From assembly GCA_012845835.1 (NCBI GenBank), contig JABAKD010000006.1, positions 7,795,637-7,859,636 of the forward strand: 64,000 nucleotides of DNA, written 5' to 3'. Shown piece after piece: positions 32,388 to 43,600 of the stretch. Every line of letters starts with the position of its first letter. The first letter of the stretch is position 1. The position numbers were made by a program, and so were the translations under genes. Under the pieces are notes generated by a model, which made no database searches, was not told the DNA's origin, and saw only the letters and a list, made by a program, of their open reading frames with translations. This DNA comes from Undaria pinnatifida. Lineage: Eukaryota; Sar; Phaeophyceae; Laminariales; Alariaceae.

Positions 32388-35300
32388 GTGAGGGGCAGGG
32401 GCGGGGTAGTGAGGGAGGGGGAAAGGGGAACACGAATGGCCTCTCGGGCCATACTGCTATTTGAACGTTGATTGTTCATGATTAATTGTTGATGATGATT
32501 TATCGATTATTGATTGGTTGGATGTCGATTGTTGATAGCAGTATGTATAGTGCCGGCTGAGTAGTACTGTTTGCCCGCCATAGCGACTGTAAGATCGATT
32601 GGCACAGATGAGAACAACCAGTAGTGGCGGCACGTGGAGTAGTGCCGGATGCTGCTGTAGTGCCGGTATTTCCGGCTGGCACTGTAAGATCGATTGGCAC
32701 AGATGAGAACAACCAGTAGTGGCGGCACGTGGAGTAGTGCCGGATGCTGCTTTAGTGCCGGTATTTCCGGCTGGCACATACCGGCGCTGTAGAGGGACAG
32801 CTACTGTGCTTCTTTTTTTTTTTCGACTGAATAGTTGTTGATTTAGTTGGTGTTGGTGATTGATGGTTGATGGCATGGCATGGGTGTGGGCTTCGCCTTT
32901 CGTCAAGAGGAAGCCACCCATAACCCGTCGCAACGTTATGAGTCTTCCCTGACTCCCCCTTTCCTCCCGTATCCCCTCCCTGTCGAACGGCATCTTGTTG
33001 CAGGCGCAGATACGCCACGGTTTTCATTCCGGAAGAAGAGCTTCGAGAAAAAGTCCCGCCAGAAGTTTTTGATCAGCTACGGTAAGGTAGATTAGGGGGG
33101 GGGGGAGGGTGCTCATTTGTTGCTTGCCTGCCTTAGTCAGTTGACCATTGACCACGCATCCCTTTCGAGACGGAGCACCGTTTCTACTCCCAGTAGAGAC
33201 ACCTCCAACGTTTGGGCGCTCAGTACGCTTCTTCAAACTATTACGTAATTTGTTGTTCTCATCTTACCTCCTTCCTGTTGGCCGACTGTGGCCACCATCT
33301 ATTTGCTAGGATAGTGTTATGGAAATGTTAGCACATAGCCAGTATGAGTCAATGTTCAGTAGCACTGCACTTGTACGTCGTAGATCATCGTAGATCTGTT
33401 ATGTGTCGGTTCGTATGTAACGTGCGTATGAATATGCGGAGGAATTACTTCTGTAGGATCCTCTGTTGCCTTGACGAGCACTCTCTCGTGTGGATCCTTC
33501 CGGATTGTCTAGCATCGTAGCCATCCTGGTCATCTCCAGTACCCCGCCAACTTCTGGACTTCTGCATAGTCTGCGGTTTATCTGTGTGTGTTGGCCACAT
33601 AAGCGCCAGTGTTTACAACATCTTTACATCTTCTCCTCAACACGGAAGCACTCGAGTCTTCCAGGCTATCCACTGCACAGTGTCACCAACCCGACTAGCG
33701 TCGGGGACACAGCCTCTCTGCCACCGTGCTGGGGTATACCACAATATCCATAATAGATAGTGATCGTTTTCTCGTAACTATCTAATGTACCAAACTTTTT
33801 CCGTTTCACGCCCGTTTAATTGCGCCTCGTTTTCTCCTCTAACATATTTCGTTCCTCCTTGTATAGTCAACATCCACATTCTCCTACCAAGTGGGTTCTA
33901 CTCTCGTTTGAGTTGCCACAAGGGCAGATCTGGTAGATTGGGGGGGGGCAGTTCGCAAAAGATGACGGGGGGGGTCGGAGACGGGGAGGGTGGAGGGAGA
34001 GACGGGGGGGGGGGTAGTGATGGGCGAGGGGTGGCTGAGCGGAGACCCGTGAATGGGTCAGGCGGGGATGAGAGTCACTTGAATATAGCATTGAAACATT
34101 TCGTGCTTTACGAGTACAGCCGAACGGTAGCAAAGCATGCACTCTGCAGAGAGAAATGGAAGGCTTGCATGTGCCAGGTATCATTTATAGCGTCCACGAA
34201 ACACCGTCCGCCGCCTGCAGCAGCACTTCAACTCCGACAATTCTACACGCGCTGCAGCGCGTACGCGAAAAACACACACTAGCCACGGCAAGGGTGAGCC
34301 GCAAACGGCGAACCAACATCAATGCCAGCCTCTGCAGGGACCACGGTGAAGGCCGAGCACCATTCACTGCCTGTCACATATATATATTAGGCCCTTTCGG
34401 CGAAATGCTCAACATCGGCTAAGACGCGCCCGCGCTTGATTACATCAAGCCACATAGAGGAGGAAGGGGGGTAGGGGCTCAGCCCACCCTCTATCAGGCA
34501 GTTGTGATCGCACTGGCCTTATTATGTTCGAACAAATATTAATAGGAAATTGATCAACAAGTTTTCGCCACCGATAAACAACTGACCGAAAAACCACGCC
34601 CGAGGCCACCGCCACAAACCCCACTAACACCTGCATTGCTACTGTTGGGAGACCGGTCATTTGGGGCACGTCAACGCCTTGTTTGGCCTTATTATGCTTG
34701 TTCTAGTATACCAGGCGGTCAGCCAAGGGGTCAAACCGAAACCTCCCAACAGTTGCTGGCTCTGTCGTCTACTTGCGGTGCTTTATTTTTGTCCCTACTT
34801 CTGCAACAGACGAATCTGGCACGTGGATCAGCAGGGGCGGGTGGCTACCCCCATCGACTTCACGGCAACGCTGAGCTACGTTAACTTCCTGAACCACTCC
34901 GACCAGGCACGAACTGTCTATTGCTGTCTATTGTACACTGTCTACTGCCTATAGCCTACTGTGCTACTGTCTACAGTTTACCGTCTACTGTCCACTGTTT
35001 TCTACGATGTGTGTTATCTGGTAAATGGTCAAACCGCGTGACGACTTCTACTGCGTTTGTGCTCTTGATAGGCCAACGCGCTTGCTTCAATCCTACTACG
35101 GTATTACGGTATCACTCAGTTTGTGCTGCAGGTTGGCCTGTGACCTCGATGGCCCCTGCCATACTGTCACTGCCGCGCGTGGTTTATTTACAGCTAGGGT
35201 CCTCACGAAGAGTCTTCCCACGCTAGGAGCGCAGCAGAAGTTTACGACCTCCCAGAACGAGACGCTCAATATCTCACCCTAAACACGACTTCGAAGACAT

Positions 35301-36019
35301 TGGTTGGCGCAATCCGACCATCTAACACTACTATCCGCCAGTCCTGAAGCAAAAAAAATCTCGAAAAAATGTCCTACTAACTGATAATGCCACACTGAGG
35401 AGCTCAACCGATCAGAAACGTTCGGCCCAAAAAAGCGGAACCACTTCCTTGGGATGACTCCGAAGCCGTTTCCTTGTGTGTATGGTTTCTACGTTCGGAG
35501 TCCATCCCCAAGACCCTCCGTGCCTTCCCCCCCATCCATACGTGCGTTTTATCTCTAGGGCAATGCTTGTATTGAATACTTCGTACGTTAGTACACGTTA
35601 GTGGAGCAGTCATATGTTTGAGCAAACCCAAGTCCGCGGGCTCTTCACGAACATACACGGTATATCCTATGCAGGGTAGCGAGTTTTGAGTTTTTCGAGT
35701 TCATATATTAATAGTCCATCATCCCTCGGGAATAGCGCCAACATGTAACCCCTCCCCTCTGCTTGCGTTTTTGCCCTTTTTACCCTTGCCGTTTCCCTTG
35801 CCTCTACCCCCCCCTTGAGTTCGCCCTCACCCCTACCGTATCGAAAACGCCTACTTTTTACAGCCAAACCTGTCATTTTCGTACTCTGATGGAGGCTACG
35901 TGACTACGCGGGCGGTGACGAGAGGGGAAGAGCTGTTCATCAGCTACGACCGGGACTATTACCCCGGGTACACGGATGGTTTTCGTGCGCGCGAGTCTGA
36001 GGGCAACGCTCCGGCATAA
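32224..36019 (+). CDS. Compact SET-domain protein (putative lysine methyltransferase), four-exon gene span
   Basis: Exons 32224-32387, 33004-33081, 34810-34906 and 35864-36019 join in phase to 495 bases, giving 164 aa and a TAA stop. The SET family transfers methyl from S-adenosylmethionine to lysine side chains. Visible SET motifs are GVGVFAVRDIHEG (35-47), NFLNHSDQPN (106-115, the NHSxxPN cofactor motif) and GEELFISYDRDYY (134-146). There are no pre-SET or post-SET cysteine clusters and almost no flanking sequence, so this is a minimal SET protein. Similarly small free-standing SET proteins are known from algae, bacteria and large algal viruses; histone is one possible substrate, ribosomal or other proteins another. 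The gene diverges from RAB3GAP1 with about 1.4 kb between start codons. The third intron is best read as GC-AG. Confidence 0.87.
32585..32790 (+). repeat. Two tandem ~100-bp units in SET intron 1
   Basis: GTAAGATCGATTGGCACAG and GGCGGCACGTGGAGTAGTG occur twice in direct order with few differences. Confidence 0.8.
33004..33081 (+). CDS. SET protein exon 2
   Basis: The acceptor is cttgttgcag|G and the donor CTACG|gtaagg. It completes a split tryptophan codon and reads RRYATVFIPEEELREKVPPE, a charged insert of the SET-I type. Phase 2 in and out. Confidence 0.82.
33095..33937 (+). mobile_element. G-run-headed repeat, long copy, split by an LTR
   Basis: The same body as 3952-4560 starts after a G-run at 33095, is interrupted at 33315-33755 and resumes at 33756 up to GTTGCCACAAGGGCAGATC. 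It lies in SET intron 2. Confidence 0.75.
33315..33755 (+). mobile_element. Solo LTR with 5-bp target duplication
   Basis: A 441-bp insert begins TGTTATGGAAATG and ends TATCCATAATA, giving inverted ends TGTTATGG/CCATAATA. It is flanked by GATAG at 33310-33314 and 33756-33760. The uninterrupted relative at about 4170-4190 has a single GATAG at this position. Size, TG start and the 5-bp duplication fit a solo LTR of an LTR retrotransposon; the superfamily cannot be decided. Confidence 0.8.
34810..34906 (+). CDS. SET protein exon 3 (ends at a GC donor)
   Basis: The acceptor is tctgcaacag|A and the exon ends GACCAG|gcacga. It encodes RIWHVDQQGRVATPIDFTAT and then YVNFLNHSDQ. Splicing at this GC site joins NHSDQ to PN and restores the NHSxxPN spacing; the nearest GT would insert three residues. 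Confidence 0.75.
35864..36019 (+). CDS. SET protein exon 4 (C-terminus)
   Basis: The acceptor is ctactttttacag|CCA. It encodes PNLSFSYSDGGYVTTRAVTR, then GEELFISYDRDYYPGY and a short polar tail. The TAA stop coincides with the first bases of a TTAA-type short element. Confidence 0.85.
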   Translation, partial: PNLSFSYSDGGYVTTRAVTRGEELFISYDRDYYPGYTDGFRARESEGNAPA

Positions 36020-36105
36020 CCCCTTCCGAACTGCACCCACGTTTCTGGGGACAGACTACTTGGAAATAAAGTGGGATAGTTTTTGCCGTGATAAAAGGGT
36101 CGGAC
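36016..36105 (+). mobile_element. TTAA-type short element fused to the SET stop codon
   Basis: ATAACCCCTTCCGAACTGC begins at the stop codon of the SET gene, followed by the family block CACGTTTCTGGGGACAGACT. The right end is diverged (GATAAAAGGGTC). Confidence 0.55.
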
Positions 36106-37083
36106 CAGCCGCGACCAGGGTCGTCGGTTGATGGATCGAGATTACTTCGGTTGGCCGATCAAGACCAACGGTGGGTGGACCAACTTCAACACGGTTAATC
36201 GACCAGCAAACAAAACGAAACGACACGTTGCTCAGCTATTCTGGGCTGCTTGGAGTAAACAATCAACGACCAATCACCGATCGACAACCAGCTGTTCCGA
36301 CTAGTTCCCCCTGTCAGGCAAGGCTACGTCTTTGGCAGTTGCGACCAGCGAGTCACCCCACGCCACGGGTTCAGCAGAAGTTTCTCAACTCCTAGCAAGA
36401 GGAGCTCAATATCTCACCCAAAACATGGCTTCGAAGACATTCGTTCGCGCACCCGACCAACCTTTCTATACGCTAGTCGTGAAACAACCATTGTAGTCGT
36501 AAAATTGTCGTACTAGCTTATTGTTCCACGCTTGAGTGGGAGCTCAACCGGTCACAAACGTTTGGACCAAAAAGTGCAACTTCTACACACCGTGGGGTGA
36601 CTCCAACCCTTTTGTCACTGCTAAAAATATCTAGCACTAATTCCAAGTAGTTTATCCCCAAAGATGGGCGCAGTTCTGGCGGAATTTAGATTGATTAATG
36701 GATCAAGATTGTTGTGATCAATCGAGCAACCAATTTAGTCCACCGACCAAGATTCAACCGTTCAAAAGCCCCCGCTAAGCCTACGATAGCTAACGTTCCG
36801 GCTTAGTTGGCCAACCCCGACCGAATTCGTCACCAGGTTCCGAAGGAAGGATCGATTGACGATAAGCTTGGTCTCCTTCGGTTCCAGTGCCAGTGTGCTG
36901 CGGTATGGGTAACGTCTGGCGTTTTTTCCGAAACTCCTATCTTGAGCTCTTTGCTTCCCCCGTGAACTTACTTTGAGAAAAATCACCAACGATCTCTTAG
37001 CCTACACATTTAACGATTTAAACCAAAACGGGATTTTCCAACAATACTGGGTACCATAGTTCCTCAACAGTGGAGGAGCCCCG

Positions 37084-37400
37084 TGTTAAGCCGCGGGCGA
37101 CGACAGAGGCAGCACTTTTTTTACGCGTGCGACGATAGAGGTATACCTTTTTTTGGCGAAAATGATTTCTGAATGACGGGGCTTCTTAACCCAAAATCGT
37201 CGGAAATAGGACATTTTTTTTTGTGCATGATTCTCGTTGTATACCTAGGCCATGGGAATTTACATCCGGTACTACAGCAGCAGCAGTTTTTATTCTTCTC
37301 CACATCAGTTTGTGGGAGAGGTCTTAAGCTCCTAATGTGAGGAACCTCAGAAAAAAAGTGTACAATACACCTCTATCGTACAGTGGCACGCGTCTTTTTG
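37084..37400 (+). mobile_element. MITE with CCATGGCCTAGG core, copy 3
   Basis: The left end has CGTGCGACGATAGAGGTATACC, the middle TATACCTAGGCCATGGGAAT, and the right end TACACCTCTATCGTACAGTG, so the terminal inverted repeat is well kept. A further partial copy follows to about 37640. Confidence 0.7.
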
Positions 37401-38224
37401 GCCAAAGTATTTTCCGAATGACAGGGGCTCCTTGACCTAACAAAACTCGCCCGAAGTTTCTGGCTTATTTTGCGAGATACCATGTTTTGGAATACCTAGG
37501 CCATGGTGTCGGTCATCGCGTTGCACTTTCAGTTTGCTCAAAGAGTCATCCCACGGTGGGGATTGCGCTTTTGCGCTAAAAAGTCCCTGGGCGCGATTGA
37601 GTTCTTCATTTATGTGAGGAACTGCCGGTCAATGAAGTAAAATCCCGAGTACATATTGTTTTAGACTAGTCTAAGGCGTAGAAGCTTGGTCGGGTTTTCC
37701 GAACGAATGCCTTCGAAGTCATTTTTCGCGTGAGATGTTGAGTTCCTCATGTGAGGAGCTCAGGGACTGATGCTGCAACCCTACCGTGGGATGGCTCCAA
37801 AATCAGTTTGCCTCAGAAGGTATAGAACTCCTCAAGTGAAGAGAAGTATTAAGAAAAAAAGGTACACCTCTAACGTCAGCATGTGTCTTCTAAGGCAATA
37901 ATCTGCTACCCCAATCGTAGCATGCGTCGTTTTCTTTTTTCTTCTTATGTTTTTCTGTCAATCGAATGGGACGGATGAGCATGGTTTGCGACCACGGGTT
38001 TAGGTTTAGAGGAGCTGATTCCCTAGCGTGTACTCTAGGGCATCTGTTGCCTATACCTTTAAAACCTGTTACCGTGTACTCAAGCATGATCGTTGCACCA
38101 GTAATTGAGCGTCCTCGTTACTCAAGTGATTTTAAAGCGTTCTCGCACCCAGTCGTCGTCGTCGTTGTTGTGGTTGTTGTTGTTGTTGGTAGTGGTGGTG
38201 GTGCTGTTGGTGTTGTTGTTGTGT

Positions 38225-39315
38225 GATACGGCGAACGAGCGAACCGAATCGCACAGGTGGATTCTAATCGACCACCCGGCAGCCACAGGCGAACCATGTT
38301 TCGATCACACTACACGTTTCACCGTCTACCGCTGTGTTTTTTCGCAGACAACACAGCAGGACATAAATGGTGACACACACGCGTTCTCATTATTCAAGTA
38401 AGCATGGGTGGACCCATGGACTTGTTTTCGGTATTTGAAAATGTCCTGACTCGAATATTTCGTTGTATGCACTTGAGCGACAAAAAATAATCCTGGCGCG
38501 CGTTGGATCGCCTGGCATGCTCCTCAGGTAAAATTGCGGGATATCCTCCATTGGGAGTGCGTAGGTTTGTGTTCCTCGCACCTCTGACCTTGGCCCCACC
38601 CGGCGATGGCCATGATAGCTCTCGCGAGATGGCAAACGAGCGCACAGACTCGCGCAGGCCAGGAGCGGATGCACAGGCGGCCTCTCCTCGATCGACGGGC
38701 AGCCAGCAGGAACAAGCACGTTCCGATCGCGCAACAAGTTTCCACTTCTGCTCTGCTGTGTTTTTTCCACAGACAACACAGCAGGGTACGATAGTGATAT
38801 ACCAACGCGTACTTACTCAAGATAAAACATATAAGCGTTGTCGTTGCTCGAGTAATTATGGGTGGAAACTTTAGCTTGGTTTCAGCATTACCAAAACAAA
38901 ATAATGAAAATGTCCTGATTCAAATATTTGTTGTTAAAAAAACTTTGGCGGGCATAAATCCTGGCACGCTGGATCGCCTGGCGCGCTCCTCAGGCAAAAA
39001 ACGGGCGAAACATTCCTCGTTTATTGGAGTATTAGTGTTTGGGTTCCTCATCTCGCTGGTCTTGGCCCCACCCAGCGATGGCCATTATAGCCTACGCGAT
39101 ATGGCGAACGAGCGCGCAGAGTCTTCAAAGCCAGGAGCGGACGCGCAGACGACCTCTCCTCGACTACCCGGCAGCCAGCAGGCACATACAATTTCCGATC
39201 ACTTCCACCATCCGGCAACCAGCAGGCATAGACAGGTTCCGATCACACAAGTGTCGCCCTCTGCTGTGTTTTGTTCACAGACGATGCACAGGATACTATG
39301 GTTCTATACGAACTC
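38225..39315 (+). repeat. ~450-bp tandem repeat, about 2.5 units
   Basis: Units share GGCCCCACCCGGCGATGGCC, GATGGCAAACGAGCGCACAG and CTCTGCTGTGTTTTTTCCACA. The first unit (38225-38400) is partial. Frames are open in places but shared only as repeats. Confidence 0.75.
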
Positions 39316-39474
39316 AAGCTTTTGTTAATTTCATGTGATGAATACTGGTTGCGGTAGCCACGAAACAAGAGCTATACCGGGGGTGTTCCGCGCCAACTGC
39401 CGGTACAAGAAATTATTTTTCAGGAATCACCATGCATCTCGGCAACGCTACAAGTAGATGGTCAAGGTACCCCC

Positions 39475-40095
39475 GCTACGGCGTCTCACGACTCTCTTCT
39501 CTTTTCTCTCGATCGATCGGTCTCTCGCTCGAGGAAAAGAGAGAGCCGGTTTGGCTCGCGCCGGCCCGAACCGACCGGGGCCCTCCAACGGCAAAGTAGT
39601 CCACGCAAGACCGTTGTGCGGTATGGGCATCAGGGAGTGCGACTGAAACATGAACATTGGTTGCAAATATTGATATCTCACACTTTCTTTTGGCGCTGTT
39701 GTTGCGTCGTATGTTTATTGCGATTGACACACGCTGCCCGCTATCGGATGGCAAACACAATAATAACTCATGCCATGGTTCATCAGGGAGAGCGAACAAG
39801 TTGTTTCAAAGTCAGTCTTTGGGGGTTGGGCATAGAGCTCATGTTGGGATTCTGATAAAAACTAGGTAGCCCTTCTGCCGTGGCACGTCTCTCTCTCTTC
39901 TGCTCTCTCTCGATCGACAACCCCGGGTCTCCCTTTCTCTCTCGATCAAGGAAATGAGACAGAGAGAGCTGGTTTATGTCGCTCGCATCGGCCCGAACAT
40001 GGTCCCTTCTTAAGTCTCAACGACCATCAAACGAGAAGTGTAAGACAAGGTAAGACCGTTGCACGCTATGGGCACCAGGGGAGGCAGCTGGATCT
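39475..40095 (+). repeat. ~430-bp imperfect tandem duplication
   Basis: Both copies have a CTCTCTCGATCGA-rich block, a GGCCCGAAC block and GACCGTTGTGCGGTATGGGC or its near copy GACCGTTGCACGCTATGGGC. Confidence 0.65.
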
Positions 40096-40426
40096 TAAAT
40101 CACGCTTGCATGCAGGTGACCGTCCTCGCCCAGAACAGTACCTTATTGCTGCAATTCTCCTGCCAACGCCCCATGCTAAGCACCTCGCCCCCCCCCCTGG
40201 CCGTCGTCCCCTCCCTTCATCATCCCTCCTCCTACCCCCCCCCCTTCTTCAGCACCTCCTTACCTACCGCGCCCCTCTCGGCTCCTCCTCTTCAGCACCT
40301 CCCCTCCTGCCCCTTCCCCCCCCCCCCCTCCCTTCCCCGGTCACTTCCACCTACCAAATCCTTCAGTGTTCCAGAAAAAAAAACTGTTTTTGTTTCGAAA
40401 TGGACTAAATAAAAAGATATTCAGGT

Positions 40427-40627
40427 TCAGGCAACCGCAAAGGTCGCAGCTACCCGATCGAACGCAGACTCAGCATTGGCCAAAGACTTTACGTACGGGT
40501 GCTGGGGGTGAGCGGTCTTAAGCTGATGAATGTATCGGTCCAAAAAGGACGCGGGCTTGCCGAGGTGGCGGCCGCAGCAGATCAGGTTCACCAGCGCGTC
40601 CGCGTCGTTTGCGCTCTTGCTGATGGC
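40427..40627 (-). CDS. COPE: COPE exon 7 (C-terminus, stop)
   Basis: The acceptor is ctgcaactccag|GCC. It encodes 66 residues to a TGA stop, including DALVNLICCGRHLGKP and LKTAHPQHPYVKSL, the conserved C-terminal helices of epsilon-COP. Confidence 0.93.
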   Translation of the reverse strand, partial: AISKSANDADALVNLICCGRHLGKPASFLDRYIHQLKTAHPQHPYVKSLANAESAFDRVAATFAVA

Positions 40628-43600
40628 CTGGAGTTGCAGAAAATGTGACGGGGGGGGGGGGGGGAGGGGGGGAGGGAAGGAAGGGGCAAGGGGAGGGCAA
40701 GGGAGAGGGGGGAGGAAGGAGGGGAGAGGAGGGGGGGGGGCGAGGAGGGGAGAGGAAGGAGGGGGGAAGAGACACGCACGCGCAAAGTGTCACGAAAATA
40801 TCGAATCAACAGAAAGCAAGTACCTAGAATACAGGTGTGCAGAGCCAGGGGTGGTGTTGCAATATCGTACTAGGAGGGTCCAGCGGTGACCACCCCAGTC
40901 ACAATTAAAAGCACCCCCTTCCCCTCTTCAGTACCAAAACAAGCGTACCAAAACATCCTTACGCTTGCACGAGAAAAGAAAAAAACACGCAGCATTAGAA
41001 CGACGGTTCACAATATGTCCTTGAAAGTCTGTTTTTTTTTCAGGTTAGAGTTGAAGCAAAACAACGGGCGGGTGGGTTAGTCAGACCCCACGGAAGAAGT
41101 ATGATATTATCATATCATACATACGCCGCGGGCCGGGGTTTCCATTCAAGAGGGCCTGGAACAAGAGGGTTGACGTTGGCGGGAATTGGGGGACGAGGGC
41201 GTCTTCGTGGGGGTTCGAAACTCCGCGGCCACAATGGCGATTTCATCGTGATTCGACATTTGCTAAAAATCTTGATTCGACATTTGCTCAAAAGGTCAGG
41301 TATTTGGGGATGCCTGTCATGCCACCTTAGGCAGATATATAGATAGATATGGATGGGGCGCCGCGCCTCTACCTAGAATATCAGGTCAGGTATTTGGGGA
41401 TGCCTGTCATGCCACCTTAGGCAGATACATAGATAGATGATCGGGCGCCGCGCCTCTACCTAGAATATCAAGCCAGGGGTACGGAGGCGGTGGGGCTTGA
41501 CTTCGACACGTTGCCCGCCGTTCAGCTTGAATTGGTCTGTTGTCTATCTACCTCTATCTATCTGTCTGCCTGTCGGCCGGTCTACCTTACCTACTCACCT
41601 ACCTGCACCCTCACAACATCTGTTATATGTTCTCTCATGAATATCGAGTACCCCCCCCCCGCCCCCCTCTTTACCCGACTCCCGTACTCCTTCCCCTCTC
41701 CTTCCACCCCCTCCCACACCAGGAGCCAGTTACACGCCCAAAACACCCCCCGTAACGTCTCGCCCACCTCGATCAGACTGCTCTCCGCCTCTTGGTATTC
41801 CCCCATGTGCATCTTCGCCACGGCATGGCTGTTCAGCAACATAGGAGATGCCTGCCCAACACCCGAGAAACCCCGTGCGTCGTCAAATGTGGGGAAATAC
41901 AAGAAAAATGTCACTTAATTATCACTTTCGCATTTTCGCTCGCCTCGGCGGCTGATGTCAGGCTTACATCCATCTTGATCGCCTTTGCCTACTTCATATG
42001 CTTTTTGCCGGATAAGAAAAAAAGTATGGTACCATACTCTTCCCGTATTATTTTCCCCCCAATTATGATCGTTACGCTCGAAAAAAAGCCCCAAAAAACG
42101 ATTGTGACATTTTTGTGATGTTAAAAACGTCCAGTTATGCCAGCTATTAAAAGCGACATTGATACTGCGTATAAACCTGTTTAATAGCTGCAGTTCAGCA
42201 ACAGAGGAGACACCTGACAACACCCTAGGAAACCCCCGCGACATTATTTTTGGGGAAGCTACGCACTAGCAGACACCCGATTTTAATTTTTCGCTCGACA
42301 CGGCGCTGTTTAGTATCAGAGATGCCCTCCAACAACACCCGAGAACACCCTCCGTGTCGCTAAATTAGAGTACAAAACACGTGTTCCGTATCAAAAGATG
42401 TCCACGTTTCATGGTCCTCCGCTACAGCAATGTTGTTAGCAGGTGGGGGGGGGACGCAGGCAATTGTCATAAAAAAACAAAAACACGCGACAAAAAAAAA
42501 AGTGTTTCTATCAAAAACGTTGAAAAAAAAACACAACACGTAAAAAAAGGCCAAGGCAAAAAAGGCATTCCACTGAACACTAAGCGTTCCACTCTGTCCG
42601 GAAATCAAGGACATATTTGTATTGAAGTTAGTATACTGACGGTTCTTGTATTTACGGATAGATTATCACGCCGTAAGGGTAAGCAAGGGCAGGATGCTAC
42701 TCACCTGATACTTGTCGATGAGCTCATCGAAGATGTAAGCCGCCTCCTGGTAGCGCTTTCCCCCCTGCGCGAGGAGCCAGGGTATAGGGTGGAGCATCCC
42801 ACAACGGTAGGGCTGTGAGTTGGTTGAGGTGAGTGGCTGATTGAAAGTCGCCAACTAACAACGTGCTAATTGGGTAGGTGTTACAGATGGTTGCGCGCGT
42901 TAATTCGCGGAGGTGCGCATGTTCGCAGCTTACAAGTATAGCGCGTTCATGGCTTGACGTGTGGTGCATACTAGGGTGTTGCGAACTACCTGGTACCAAC
43001 TTTAGTTGGGAAAGAGTTGGGTAGGAAAATGTATTAAGAATAGTATTGAAACCGCCAAACGTCACAGCCTAAGGCCAACCCAACCCACGACAAAGCAGCG
43101 AAACACTAGGTTCGAAAATACTCTTTCCTTCCACTTTTTTTCTTCCGACACAAATTTTCGTTGGTTGGTTTTGAGTAACGACATTCGTCGGTTTCAACAC
43201 TATTTTCACATTTTTTTCCACCCGACAGAGGTTAGAAATTGCAAACACTCTACGAAAAAAGACACTTTCAGTTGCTTGGTTTTAGTTCGCCATCCAACCA
43301 CTAACTCGCTGCCAAATTCAGGAAACTCACAACCCCACAAAACGGCGTGGTCAACTAGTAGAGCCAGAAGCGCGAGGAGTCAACACGCCCAACGATATTC
43401 TGCATTCTAAATTAGCGTCCTGAGGACTGCAACCACGTTTCGGGAACAAACCACTTGGGGTTGTATAGAGTGGGTTAATTTTGCGGTACAGCATAGAAGG
43501 GTTACACCTATAATTAACAAGGTTTTGCATGTTGTACCAGGCGGTGGCTGAGCGGCTGAGCGCGTGAGCGCGCGCGGGGGGGGGAGGGTACTCATTTGTT

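Larger units (their letters stand above)
36106..40426. other. Convergent intergenic region, repeat-filled
   Basis: No gene is supported between the 3' ends of the SET gene and COPE. It holds degraded element copies (36340-36680, 37084-37900), a GTT/GGT microsatellite (38155-38222), the 38.2-39.3 kb tandem repeat and the 39.5-40.1 kb duplication. Confidence 0.6.
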
